Shown here piece by piece: positions 1-6,022 of a DNA stretch of 6,022 nt. The notes beneath the pieces are model-generated. The model had not been told where the DNA came from and made no database searches. It saw only the letters and a program-made list of their open reading frames with translations. The stretch is from contig JANQSM010000175.1 of NCBI GenBank assembly GCA_028284025.1, positions 1 through 6,022 on the forward strand, in the 5' to 3' direction. Numbering within the stretch: the first letter of the stretch is position 1; each line of letters opens with the position of its first letter. The position numbers and the translations under genes were made by a program. Source of the DNA: Alphaproteobacteria bacterium (GTDB taxonomy: Bacteria > Pseudomonadota > Alphaproteobacteria > JANQSM01).

Positions 1-153
1 TTGTCCCATCGCATTCATATGAAATATGTCCCTAAAATAAAATTTGAAGCCGACCACGGTCTGGATAATTTATGGCTAATGGACGATGCCCTTAAAAGCG
101 AGCGCGTTCGCCGCGATGTTGAGAAAAAAGAAGATGACGACACCCTCAATTAA
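1..153 (+). CDS. rbfA: Ribosome-binding factor A, C-terminal fragment (5' end outside window)
   Basis: This open frame enters from the left edge and ends at TAA 151-153, giving 50 residues. The visible part reads LSHRIHMKYVPKIKFEADHG and then a charged tail ending in DDDTLN. It matches the end of the RbfA KH-like domain, where a run resembling 'lr.vP.l.F..D' is followed by a helix and an acidic or basic tail. RbfA binds the 30S subunit near the 5' helix of 16S rRNA and assists its maturation, notably in the cold. Its position directly before truB is the usual bacterial order and supports the call. The frame is shorter than typical ORF-finder cut-offs and lacks its start. Identity rests on a short stretch plus context. 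Confidence 0.85.
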   Translation: MSHRIHMKYVPKIKFEADHGLDNLWLMDDALKSERVRRDVEKKEDDDTLN

Positions 154-1072
154 CGGTTTTATCGTGCTGGACAAACCTAAGTCAATAACCAGCACCAAAG
201 CTTTATCCATTGTAAAACGTTCCTTGAAAGTAAAAAAAGCCGGCCATGGCGGAACCCTGGATCCGATGGCTACTGGCATTTTGCCCCTTGCTTTTGGAGA
301 AGCCACCAAGGCGTTAACATATGTGACAGGGTCAGAGAAAGTTTATCGTTTTACGGTGCAATGGGGCGCGCAAACCGATACGGATGATGCAGAAGGACAA
401 GTCATTGAAACCTGTGACTACCGGCCGTCAGAAAAAGAAATTCTGGAAATTCTACCAAATTACATCGGAAAAATTGATCAATTGCCCCCTCAGTATTCTG
501 CGCTAAAAGTAAAGGGTCAACGCGCCTATGAGCTGGCCCGGGCTGGTAAAAAAGCCGACATTAAGCCCCGCCAGGTCGAAATTAAAAAATTTGAACTGAT
601 TCGGGCTGATAAAAATGAGGCAGAATTTGAGGTAACCTGTGGTACCGGGACGTATATTCGCGCGTTGGGGCGTGATTTAGGTCAGCAATTGCGCTGCTTG
701 GGACATATTACGGCCCTAAGGCGCAAAAAAGTCGGAAATTTTGATGAAAAAAGCGCTTTTCCTCTCGACTTTTTCGAAAAAAAAGGCCATATTGCCAATC
801 CGGCAACCTTTCTGCTGGAAATTGAAGAAGCGCTGGACGACATCCCGGCAATTTCAGTCTCCGCGGCAGAAGCTGCCCGCCTGAAAAACGGTCAACCACT
901 TTCCTTGGTGACTAAAACAGATCAGGCGCGGTTGCCCGCTGAAAATAAAGGCGATAATAAAACAGAACTACAGGGTAGGACGTTTTTTATAAAATCGGAA
1001 AACAATCTCCCCATAGCATTTTGTGAATATCGCCAGGCAGTGTTGAAACCTATAAGGGTATTTAATTTTTAA
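134..1072 (+). CDS. truB: tRNA pseudouridine(55) synthase TruB
   Basis: TruB converts U55 in the T-loop of nearly all tRNAs to pseudouridine in the cytoplasm. The chosen start gives 312 residues, normal for the family. From the N-terminus I see [14 protein letters not shown] (8-21), the catalytic motif [12 protein letters not shown] with nucleophile Asp43, and the conserved aromatic in EKVYRF (Tyr71). These are followed by [12 protein letters not shown], the [14 protein letters not shown] motif and LRRKKVGNF. The C-terminal region, from about residue 230 (LDDIPAI), resembles the extension of alphaproteobacterial TruB rather than a PUA domain. ATG 134 puts the GFIVLDKP motif eight residues in, as in homologues. 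In-frame ATGs at 86 and 116 would add unconserved residues and lengthen the overlap with rbfA. The gene overlaps rbfA by 20 bases, which suggests translational coupling; upstream purines (GAAAAAAGAAG) are the only SD-like signal. Confidence 0.96.
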   Translation: MTTPSINGFIVLDKPKSITSTKALSIVKRSLKVKKAGHGGTLDPMATGILPLAFGEATKALTYVTGSEKVYRFTVQWGAQTDTDDAEGQVIETCDYRPSEKEILEILPNYIGKIDQLPPQYSALKVKGQRAYELARAGKKADIKPRQVEIKKFELIRADKNEAEFEVTCGTGTYIRALGRDLGQQLRCLGHITALRRKKVGNFDEKSAFPLDFFEKKGHIANPATFLLEIEEALDDIPAISVSAAEAARLKNGQPLSLVTKTDQARLPAENKGDNKTELQGRTFFIKSENNLPIAFCEYRQAVLKPIRVFNF

Positions 1073-1074
1073 CG

Positions 1075-1080
1075 AAAGGA
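1075..1080 (+). promoter_or_regulatory. Shine-Dalgarno sequence of rpsO
   Basis: AAAGGA lies just after the truB stop. It is 6 bases from ATG 1087 but only 3 bases from the preceding ATG 1084. The spacing favours ATG 1087 as the real start, giving an S15 of 89 codons. Confidence 0.6.
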
Positions 1081-1086
1081 AAGATG

Positions 1087-1356
1087 ATGTCGATTACAGC
1101 TGAGAAAAAGCAAGCGCTTATTCAAGACTACCAAAAAGGTAAAACCGATACTGGATCTGCCGAAGTACAAGTTGCACTTCTGACAGAACGCATCAGTAAT
1201 CTGACCGAACACATGAAGACACATAAAAAAGATCTTCACTCCCGCCGGGGACTATTAATTCTGGTTGGGCGCCGTAAACGGTTGCTAAAGTATTTGAAGA
1301 GCAAACACTTTGAAACCTACCAGGATGTCATTAAGCGTCTGGGTCTAAGACAATAG
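1087..1356 (+). CDS. rpsO: 30S ribosomal protein S15
   Basis: S15 is a primary binding protein of the 16S rRNA central domain (helices 20-22) and nucleates platform assembly. The 89-codon protein has the exact size and signature of the family. It starts [12 protein letters not shown], followed by [35 protein letters not shown] and [12 protein letters not shown], ending in IKRLGLRQ. Two consecutive ATGs occur (1084 and 1087). I chose the second because of SD spacing and because homologues begin MSIT; using the first adds one Met. The gene follows truB by 14 bases and is probably cotranscribed with it. In E. coli S15 represses its own translation through a leader pseudoknot. Here only 14 bases separate it from truB, so such a structure would have to use the 3' end of truB, and I do not see a clear one. 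Confidence 0.97.
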   Translation: MSITAEKKQALIQDYQKGKTDTGSAEVQVALLTERISNLTEHMKTHKKDLHSRRGLLILVGRRKRLLKYLKSKHFETYQDVIKRLGLRQ

Positions 1357-1376
1357 TATTTTATAAATTACCAAAT

Positions 1377-1435
1377 CCCGCCAATGGTCACCTTGAGCGT
1401 TGGAAATCATGAATCATATTGGCGGGCTTTTTTTT
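1377..1435 (+). terminator. Rho-independent terminator/attenuator between rpsO and pnp
   Basis: The 9-base arms CCCGCCAAT (1377-1385) and ATTGGCGGG (1418-1426) are perfectly complementary. They are followed by C and then eight T residues (1428-1435). The loop is long, 32 bases, which is unusual and may lower efficiency, so partial read-through into pnp is likely. E. coli has an attenuating terminator at the same place in the operon. No convincing separate pnp promoter is visible after it, which also argues for read-through. Confidence 0.85.
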
Positions 1436-1454
1436 AAGTAAATCCTCAAGGTGA
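1388..1454 (+). promoter_or_regulatory. Possible structured pnp leader: terminator loop complementary to sequence downstream of the T-tract
   Basis: TCACCTTGAG (1388-1397, inside the terminator loop) is the exact reverse complement of CTCAAGGTGA (1445-1454), and a G-U pair can extend it. The arms interleave with the terminator stem (A-B-A'-B'), so both helices together would form an H-type pseudoknot, or they could exclude each other in full-length read-through RNA. The second arm lies beyond the T-tract, so it cannot act as a classical antiterminator on the same passing polymerase. A role in RNA processing or pnp autoregulation, as known for the E. coli pnp leader (RNase III cleavage plus PNPase), is inference only. 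Confidence 0.45.
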
Positions 1455-1472
1455 TGTTTGTAAATTGTAAAT

Positions 1473-1484
1473 GAAAGAAGAAAG
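1473..1484 (+). promoter_or_regulatory. Purine-rich ribosome binding site of pnp
   Basis: GAAAGAAGAAAG ends 8 bases before ATG 1493. It is an imperfect SD without a GGAG core. It favours ATG 1493 over the in-frame ATG 1499, which would be 14 bases away. Confidence 0.5.
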
Positions 1485-1492
1485 TAAATTAT

Positions 1493-3661
1493 ATGAGTAT
1501 GTTTAAAGTTTATCGTAAGGAAATTGACTGGGAAGGAAGAAAGTTAATTTTAGAAACAGGGAAAGTTGCTCGACAGGCCGATGGTGCTGTTCTTGTTACT
1601 TATGGAGATACCACTGTTTTATGTGCTGCTACTGGAGCGAAACAACAGGGAGATCAAGATTTTTTCCCACTGACAATCCACTATCTGGAAAAAACTTACG
1701 CTGCCGGGAAAATCCCGGGCGGATTTTTTAAACGTGAAGCCAAACCAAGTGAGCATGAAACATTGACATCTCGCTTGATTGACCGTCCAATTCGACCTCT
1801 TTTCCCGGACGGGTTCAAAAACGAAGTTCAGGTTATTTGTACGGTTCTATCTCATGATATGGAAAACTCGCCGGATATTGCCGCCTTGGTCGGGGCTTCT
1901 GCAGCGTTGACTCTGTCAGGTATGCCGTTTATGGGTCCCATTGGGGCAGCCCGTGTTGGTCTTATCGATGGCAAAACCGTTATTAACCCAACGCCAACAG
2001 AGCTGGAACAATCAAATCTGGATCTGGTTGTTGCTGGAACCAAGGAAGGTGTTTTAATGGTTGAATCCGAAGCATCGGAACTGGATGAAGACACGATGCT
2101 AAAAGCTGTTATGGCCGGACACAAATCCTTCCAGCCAGTAATTGATGCCATTATTGAAATGGCCCAAAACTGCGCCAAGGAGCCTTGGGAACTGCCTGAG
2201 AAGGATGAAAAACTGACCAAGTCTGTCAATAAAGAAATTGCTGATTTGTCAGAAAAAGACTTTCGTAAGGCCTATGGCGAAACCGACAAACAAACCCGAT
2301 CTAATATGTTGAATGAAATTCGCACCAAGGTGAAAGAAGCTTTCGCAGAACGGGAAGATGTGCCATCGGCTATGGTTTCTGATCTGGTGAAAAAACTGGA
2401 ATCAGAAATTGTCCGCCAGGATCTTTTAAAAACCAAGAAGCGTATTGATGGCCGCGGCACGGAAGACATTCGTAACATTGTCGCCGAAGCTGGCTTTTTG
2501 CCGCTGGCACACGGAAGTGCGCTGTTCACCCGCGGAGAAACCCAAGCCATGTGTGTAGCAACATTGGGAACCGGTCAGGATGAACAAATCATTGATGCTC
2601 TGGAAGGCGAATATAAAGAAAACTTCCTGCTGCACTATAACTTCCCGCCGTACTCAGTTGGAGAAGCCGGACGTATGGGCCCTCCAGGCCGACGGGAAAT
2701 TGGGCATGGAAAATTGGCATGGCGGGCGTTAAAGCCGTTGATGCCTTCCAAGGAAGACTTCCCGTATACCATTCGTGTTGTCTCTGAGATTACCGAATCC
2801 AACGGATCATCTTCCATGGCAACTGTGTGTGGAACATCCCTGGCGATGATGGATGCCGGAGTGCCACTTCCAAAATCAGTCGCTGGAATTGCTATGGGTC
2901 TTGTCAAGGAAGGAAAAGACTTTGTAGTGCTGTCTGACATTATGGGAGACGAAGACCATCTGGGTGACATGGACTTTAAAGTTGCTGGAACTCATGAAGG
3001 TATTACCGCCCTGCAAATGGACATCAAAATCACCAGCATTACCGAAGCGATCATGAAGCAAGCGTTGAAGCAGGCTCAAAAAGGCCGCAGACATATTTTG
3101 AAAGAAATGACGCAAGCGCTGGATCATGCCCGTGAAGGTGTCAGTGAGAATGCACCTCAAATGATTTCCCTAAACATTCCAACCGACAAGATTCGTGATG
3201 TTATCGGTACCGGTGGAAAGGTCATTCGTGAGATCTGTGAAACAACAGGATCTACGGTAGACATCGATGATGATGGAACAGTACGTGTGGCTGCAGTAAA
3301 CCGCGATGCTGCCCAACAGGCTGTTGACTGGATCAAGGGGATTACGACAGACCCGGAAGTGAACGATGTTTACACGGGTAAAGTTGTTAACATTCTGGAC
3401 TTTGGGGCGTTTGTCGATCTACCTGGTGGACGGACTGGCCTGGTTCACATTTCCGAATTTGCCAATGAACGCATTGCCAAAGTAACGGATGTGGTCCAGT
3501 TGGATGATGAAGTCAAAGTCATGGTCATCGGCTATGATCCGCGCGGTAAACTGAAACTGTCTTATAAGGCAGTGGACCAGGAAACCGGCGAAGCATTGGA
3601 AGATGCAACACAACGTGCTTCCAAGGGTGGCGGAGACAGAAAGCGCAAAAAAGAAGCGTAG
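1493..3661 (+). CDS. pnp: Polyribonucleotide nucleotidyltransferase (PNPase)
   Basis: PNPase degrades RNA 3' to 5' by phosphorolysis, releasing nucleoside diphosphates, and can add tails in reverse. It acts as a trimer in RNA turnover. The 722 residues carry the full architecture: a first RNase PH-like domain (about 10-145; [19 protein letters not shown]), an all-helical linker domain (about 240-325), and a second RNase PH-like domain (about 330-550). The second domain has [33 protein letters not shown], phosphate-binding [10 protein letters not shown] (434-443) and metal-binding aspartates in [14 protein letters not shown] (Asp486, Asp492). A KH domain follows with its GTGG loop at 572-575, then an S1 domain (about 626-694; [25 protein letters not shown]). 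The last 20 residues are basic (RKRKKEA end). All catalytic motifs are intact, so I expect an active enzyme. It follows rpsO as in most proteobacteria. Confidence 0.98.
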   Translation: MSMFKVYRKEIDWEGRKLILETGKVARQADGAVLVTYGDTTVLCAATGAKQQGDQDFFPLTIHYLEKTYAAGKIPGGFFKREAKPSEHETLTSRLIDRPIRPLFPDGFKNEVQVICTVLSHDMENSPDIAALVGASAALTLSGMPFMGPIGAARVGLIDGKTVINPTPTELEQSNLDLVVAGTKEGVLMVESEASELDEDTMLKAVMAGHKSFQPVIDAIIEMAQNCAKEPWELPEKDEKLTKSVNKEIADLSEKDFRKAYGETDKQTRSNMLNEIRTKVKEAFAEREDVPSAMVSDLVKKLESEIVRQDLLKTKKRIDGRGTEDIRNIVAEAGFLPLAHGSALFTRGETQAMCVATLGTGQDEQIIDALEGEYKENFLLHYNFPPYSVGEAGRMGPPGRREIGHGKLAWRALKPLMPSKEDFPYTIRVVSEITESNGSSSMATVCGTSLAMMDAGVPLPKSVAGIAMGLVKEGKDFVVLSDIMGDEDHLGDMDFKVAGTHEGITALQMDIKITSITEAIMKQALKQAQKGRRHILKEMTQALDHAREGVSENAPQMISLNIPTDKIRDVIGTGGKVIREICETTGSTVDIDDDGTVRVAAVNRDAAQQAVDWIKGITTDPEVNDVYTGKVVNILDFGAFVDLPGGRTGLVHISEFANERIAKVTDVVQLDDEVKVMVIGYDPRGKLKLSYKAVDQETGEALEDATQRASKGGGDRKRKKEA

Positions 3662-3689
3662 ACCTTCCCCTTAAAACAAGCTATATTGG

Positions 3690-3723
3690 CCCTCTATGGA
3701 AAGGACTTCCATAGAGGGTTTTT
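3690..3723 (+). terminator. Rho-independent terminator of the rpsO-pnp operon
   Basis: The perfect 12-base arms CCCTCTATGGAA (3690-3701) and TTCCATAGAGGG (3707-3718) enclose a 5-base loop, AGGAC. Five T residues follow directly (3719-3723). It starts 28 bases after the pnp stop. This is the strongest terminator in the window and marks the end of the conserved operon. Confidence 0.95.
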
Positions 3724-3728
3724 ATATT

Positions 3729-3735
3729 AAGGAGG
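3729..3735 (+). promoter_or_regulatory. Strong Shine-Dalgarno sequence of the alkyltransferase gene
   Basis: AAGGAGG lies 9 bases before ATG 3745, the best match to the anti-SD in the window. It sets the start at 3745 rather than the in-frame ATG 3754. It begins only 5 bases after the T-tract of the preceding terminator, so an ogt promoter would have to overlap the pnp end or the terminator. Confidence 0.85.
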
Positions 3736-3744
3736 CCAATTGCC

Positions 3745-4329
3745 ATGACACTCATGACCCAGAAATCTATTACATTTACAACATTTGACGGGCTGGAAGA
3801 TTTTGACACCATTCTGGTGGGAAAAACCAACAAGGGCGTTTGCGCGCTTTACTTTGGTGCAAATGTAGACACAGTTTTCAGCCGCTTGCAGGAAGATTTT
3901 AAGGGAGCAACCCTCACCTGTGATGCGCAAGCTCTGGCCGATGAAATGACTGGTATTATTGCGATTTTGCAAGGTGTATTGACTATTGAAGAATTTGGCT
4001 TTTCTTTTGACATTGAGTCAGGCACAACTTTCCAACAAAAAGTATGGCAGGCTTTGTGTACTATTCCGACCGGACAAACCCGTACTTATGGTGAAATTGC
4101 TGTACAAATTGGCGATTCAAAAGCAGCACGTGCCGTTGGAACAGCATGTGGCCAAAACCCGATCGCCCTGCTCATTCCATGTCACCGTGTTGTGCCTTCC
4201 ACTGGCGGTGTTGGAAATTATGCTTATGGTGCTCCAATGAAAGAAATGCTCTTGATCCAGGAACAGGATGAAGCTTTCACCCCTGTTCCTTCCGTTAGAT
4301 CCGCCTCCATGGGCCAGGCAGCTGCCTAA
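3745..4329 (+). CDS. ogt: Methylated-DNA-[protein]-cysteine S-methyltransferase (Ogt/MGMT family)
   Basis: This is a suicide DNA-repair protein that transfers alkyl groups from O6-alkylguanine (and O4-alkylthymine) to its own cysteine. The conserved C-terminal domain is complete: GTTFQQKVWQAL (93-104), IPTGQTRTYGEIA with the DNA-contacting Tyr115, the helix-turn-helix recognition segment with the arginine finger at Arg129 (AARAVGTA), Asn138 of the hinge, and the active site PCHRV with acceptor Cys146. GVGNYAYG and the closing KEMLLIQEQ follow. The N-terminal 85 residues are the variable domain of the family. At 194 residues it is slightly longer than E. coli Ogt because of a short Ala/Ser-rich tail. 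There is no AraC-type or zinc-binding Ada domain, so it is not the Ada regulator. It sits alone behind the pnp terminator, and no adaptive-response operator is visible. Confidence 0.94.
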   Translation: MTLMTQKSITFTTFDGLEDFDTILVGKTNKGVCALYFGANVDTVFSRLQEDFKGATLTCDAQALADEMTGIIAILQGVLTIEEFGFSFDIESGTTFQQKVWQALCTIPTGQTRTYGEIAVQIGDSKAARAVGTACGQNPIALLIPCHRVVPSTGGVGNYAYGAPMKEMLLIQEQDEAFTPVPSVRSASMGQAAA

Positions 4330-4355
4330 ACAAATGCAATCTATGCTACCCTTAG

Positions 4356-4643
4356 ATGTCAAAGAATTATTATGTCTATATTCTAACCAATAATACGAAT
4401 ACTGTTTTGTATATTGGGGTGACCAATGACTTAACCAGACGCGCGTGGGAACATAGAGAGAAAAAATCAAAAGGATTCACTGAAAAGTATAATGTAAGGA
4501 AACTTGTTTATTTTGAACAAACCGAGTCTGTCGAAGCCGCATTAATAAGAGAAAAGCAGTTGAAAAACTGGAAACGTGCTTGGAAAGAAAAATTGGTTGA
4601 AGAAATGAATCCCGACTGGAAAGATTTGTATAAACAGTTTTAA
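4356..4643 (+). CDS. Small GIY-YIG nuclease-domain protein
   Basis: The 95-residue protein is essentially one GIY-YIG domain of the short stand-alone type (UPF0213/YhbQ-like). Visible family residues are YVYIL with Tyr8, LYIGVTNDLTRR with Tyr19 and Arg28, WEHR with His33, and the metal-binding Glu66 in IREKQLKNW. The ending NPDWKDLY is also typical. All catalytic positions are present, so DNA strand cleavage is plausible, but the physiological role of these proteins is poorly known. ATG 4356 is the first possible start because TAG directly precedes it in frame. No SD is visible. A TATGCT hexamer at 4342-4347 could be a -10 element, which would place the transcript start close to the ATG. The gene looks more A-rich than its neighbours and is followed by REP-like palindromes. 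It may therefore be a late arrival. Confidence 0.9.
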   Translation: MSKNYYVYILTNNTNTVLYIGVTNDLTRRAWEHREKKSKGFTEKYNVRKLVYFEQTESVEAALIREKQLKNWKRAWKEKLVEEMNPDWKDLYKQF

Positions 4644-4646
4644 ATT

Positions 4647-4661
4647 GCACCTTCAAGGTGC
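4647..4661. repeat. Perfect 15-base palindrome after the GIY-YIG gene
   Basis: The arms GCACCTT and AAGGTGC flank a single C. As RNA this would fold as GCACC/GGTGC with a 5-base loop. It starts 4 bases after the stop codon and overlaps the left end of the REP-like doublet by 3 bases. There is no T-tract on the + strand. On the - strand it is followed by AATTTAAAA, a poor terminator tail. Confidence 0.55.
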
Positions 4662-4722
4662 CGGGTCGAAGCCCGGCATGACAAAGGATTAAGACCCTGT
4701 CATCCCGGACTTGATCCGGGAT
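4659..4722. repeat. Pair of inverted REP-like palindromes
   Basis: The first unit is TGCCGGG-tcgaag-CCCGGCA (4659-4678) followed by TGACA. The second is TGTC and then ATCCCGGA-cttga-TCCGGGAT (4702-4722). Each unit is a GC-rich hairpin. The two are diverged inverted copies sharing the order palindrome-ATGACA, with the ATGACA/TGTCAT ends (4678-4683, 4698-4703) facing each other across a 14-base spacer. This is the layout of REP doublets (REPIN-like), and similar TGTCATCCCGGA-type palindromes are, to my knowledge, frequent between genes in alphaproteobacteria. Only one copy lies in this window, so repetitiveness is inferred. No T-run follows either hairpin, so a terminator role is not indicated. 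Confidence 0.75.
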
Positions 4723-4750
4723 CTCAAGCGTGACGGAAGCACAAAACAAA

Positions 4751-4755
4751 AAGGA
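4751..4755 (+). promoter_or_regulatory. Shine-Dalgarno sequence deciding the TTG start of the membrane protein
   Basis: AAGGA lies 8 bases before TTG 4764 but only 2 bases before the in-frame TTG 4758. The spacing selects 4764. Confidence 0.6.
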
Positions 4756-4763
4756 AATTGAAA

Positions 4764-5057
4764 TTGAGTCCAGAAATAATAGACCTTCTTTATAACGTTG
4801 CCGGTTTTCTCGGGTCGGCTTGTGTAATTGCTATGTACTTTGCCAATGTGACAGGGCGTATTAACAGCCAGGGGCTTATCTACCCAATTGTCAATTTGCT
4901 GGGAGCGATTTTGCTGATTATTTCCCTCTACCGGTTTTTTAATTTAGGCTCTTTTATTATTGAGATTTTCTGGGCCGTGATCAGCTTTGTTGGTTTGTGG
5001 AAATATTATCGGCGCAAAACAGGAAAAATTAAACCGCAACTAGATATCGAGGTTTGA
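4764..5057 (+). CDS. Small three-helix membrane protein, CBU_0592-like
   Basis: The product has 97 residues with three hydrophobic segments: about 12-28 ([17 protein letters not shown]), 39-59 (around [17 protein letters not shown]) and 64-82 ([15 protein letters not shown]). A basic cytoplasmic-type tail, KYYRRKTGK, follows. The pattern of Gly-rich first helix, 'YPIVNLLGA' start of the second, and '[13 protein letters not shown]' third resembles the uncharacterised CBU_0592-type family common in proteobacteria. No function is known, and I see no catalytic residues. There is no ATG near the N-terminus, and TTG 4764 is chosen by SD spacing (TTG 4758 would add two residues). The last 18 bases overlap the end of gyrB on the opposite strand. 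The family call is from memory of its pattern; that it is an inner-membrane protein is much more certain. Confidence 0.78.
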   Translation: MSPEIIDLLYNVAGFLGSACVIAMYFANVTGRINSQGLIYPIVNLLGAILLIISLYRFFNLGSFIIEIFWAVISFVGLWKYYRRKTGKIKPQLDIEV

Positions 5058-6022
5058 TACTTTCAGCGCGTTATTTTGAATAAATTCACGGCGCGGTTCC
5101 ACAACATCGCCCATCAGGGTAGAGAATAGCTCTTCCGATATATCATCCGCCCCAATTTTAACCTGTAATAGATTTCGGGACTCTGGGTCCATGGTCGTAT
5201 CCCATAACTGGGTATCATCCATTTCTCCCAAACCCTTATAGCGAGAGATGGTCATGCCCTTGCGCCCAGCAGCGAAAATAGCCTCTGCCAGTTGATGAGG
5301 CCCATGAATGGTTGTTTCCTTGTCTTTCACCACCAATTTTACCGGCTTATCATAAGTTTCTTCTAGATGCGCTTGCAAGGATTCCAGTTTACGCGCATCA
5401 GCAGCAGCCATTAAAGCTTTGTCCAGTTTATACGTCTTGGTTACACCCATGCTGTGCCAGACAAAATGAATCGCCCCGTTTTGATAAGAGCCACTCCATG
5501 TTGCTTTCTCTTTTGTATTTAAACTTTGCAAGCGGCTAACAATTTTTTCGATCAAAGGCTGTAGTGCCTTTTCGCCTTCTTCTTGCTTTTCGGGAGAGAA
5601 CAACCCTGCAATGGCAGCTTGTTCAAGCACCTGAATCGAGGAAGCTTTGGGAAGCATACTATCAATTGTATGTTTGGCAATGCGCGCTTTCTCAAGATGC
5701 TGTGCCAGATCTTCGCCGACAATCTTGGTACCGTTTCCTAATTCCAGTAATGTATCTTCCAGACAGTTCTTAATCAGGTAATTTTCTAAGGCGCGCTCAT
5801 CTTTCAAATAAACCTCTGAATTGCCGCGCTTGGCCCGAAACAAAGGTGGTAAGGCAATGTATAGATGACCCCGTTCAATCAAGTCCAGCATATGGCGGAA
5901 AAAGAACGTCAACAGCAAGGTACGAATATGCGATCCATCCACGTCTGCGTCCGTCATGATAATAATTTTATGGTAGCGTAGTTTTTCAGGATCAAAATCG
6001 TCTTTGCCGATTCCAGTTCCCA
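5040..6022 (-). CDS. gyrB: DNA gyrase subunit B, C-terminal part (5' end outside window)
   Basis: GyrB is the ATPase subunit of gyrase, which introduces negative supercoils as A2B2. About 327 residues are visible, continuing to the right edge without a start; ATG 5957 is an internal methionine. The part begins [18 protein letters not shown] and then has the TOPRIM metal-binding motif [21 protein letters not shown] roughly 150-residue insertion follows before [21 protein letters not shown]. Such an insertion is present in Gram-negative GyrB and absent from Gram-positive GyrB and from ParE. The end [19 protein letters not shown] and ALKVSNLDI is characteristic of GyrB. The ATPase and transducer domains lie outside. 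The stop TAG (5042-5040 on this strand) falls inside the convergent membrane-protein gene, and no terminator is seen downstream. Confidence 0.96.
   Translation of the reverse strand, partial: GTGIGKDDFDPEKLRYHKIIIMTDADVDGSHIRTLLLTFFFRHMLDLIERGHLYIALPPLFRAKRGNSEVYLKDERALENYLIKNCLEDTLLELGNGTKIVGEDLAQHLEKARIAKHTIDSMLPKASSIQVLEQAAIAGLFSPEKQEEGEKALQPLIEKIVSRLQSLNTKEKATWSGSYQNGAIHFVWHSMGVTKTYKLDKALMAAADARKLESLQAHLEETYDKPVKLVVKDKETTIHGPHQLAEAIFAAGRKGMTISRYKGLGEMDDTQLWDTTMDPESRNLLQVKIGADDISEELFSTLMGDVVEPRREFIQNNALKVSNLDI

Noticed and set aside
86..133. N-terminal extension of TruB from ATG 86 or ATG 116
   Set aside because: The extra residues do not resemble TruB, would overlap rbfA by up to 68 bases, and ATG 134 places the conserved GFIVLDKP motif at the usual distance from the start.
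1043..1071. Possible rpsO promoter at the end of truB (TTGAAA followed by AT-rich hexamers)
   Set aside because: TTGAAA at 1043-1048 has no good -10 hexamer at 16-18 bases; the AT-rich matches lie at the wrong spacing.
1459..1472. Tandem TGTAAAT-TGTAAAT heptamers in the pnp leader
   Set aside because: Two copies of a short AT-rich word in an AT-rich leader are easily due to chance. No matching -35 element makes it a convincing promoter.
1852..3613. Several open frames of 60-125 codons on the - strand inside pnp
   Set aside because: They are shadows of the pnp coding frame, with no SD, no recognisable domain and overlap with a fully conserved gene.
3986..4470. Alternative frames inside ogt and across the ogt/GIY-YIG junction on both strands
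   Set aside because: They overlap genes with intact catalytic motifs, and their translations show no family features.
4659..4722. REP-like hairpins as a rho-independent terminator for the GIY-YIG gene
   Set aside because: Neither hairpin is followed by a T-run on the + strand, and the inverted doublet layout fits a repetitive element better.
5312..5773. Two + strand frames of about 70 codons opposite gyrB
   Set aside because: They are antisense to conserved GyrB sequence, lack SD sequences and show no domain.

Overview
The window comes from an alphaproteobacterium of moderate, slightly AT-leaning base composition. This rests on three things: the gene order rbfA-truB-rpsO-pnp, a TruB with the C-terminal extension typical of that class (around LDDIPAI), and a GyrB with the Gram-negative insertion in its TOPRIM region. 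I cannot place it below class. Nothing here looks like a defence island, prophage or biosynthetic cluster.

The left part (1-3661) is a standard translation and RNA-metabolism operon on the + strand. It holds the tail of rbfA (ribosome maturation), truB (tRNA pseudouridine-55 synthase) overlapping it by 20 bases, rpsO (ribosomal protein S15) 14 bases later, and pnp (polynucleotide phosphorylase) after a 136-base intergenic region. That region carries a rho-independent terminator or attenuator. It also carries a 10-base complementarity between the terminator loop and the pnp leader, which gives a pseudoknot-type layout next to a gene that is autoregulated through its leader in other bacteria. 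A very clear terminator at 3690-3723 ends the operon.

The middle part (3724-5057, + strand) looks like a small accessory stretch. It has an Ogt/MGMT-type O6-alkylguanine-DNA alkyltransferase with a textbook Shine-Dalgarno sequence, then a small GIY-YIG nuclease-domain protein. Next comes a pair of inverted, GC-rich REP-like palindromes (4659-4722), then a 97-residue, three-helix membrane protein resembling the CBU_0592 family.

The right end (5040-6022, - strand) is the C-terminal part of gyrB, converging on the membrane-protein gene. The two genes overlap tail to tail by 18 bases and no conventional terminator lies between them. I found no tRNA, rRNA, CRISPR array or insertion sequence. The most noteworthy items are the pnp leader structure and the REP-like doublet beside the GIY-YIG gene; neither amounts to a clearly new system.
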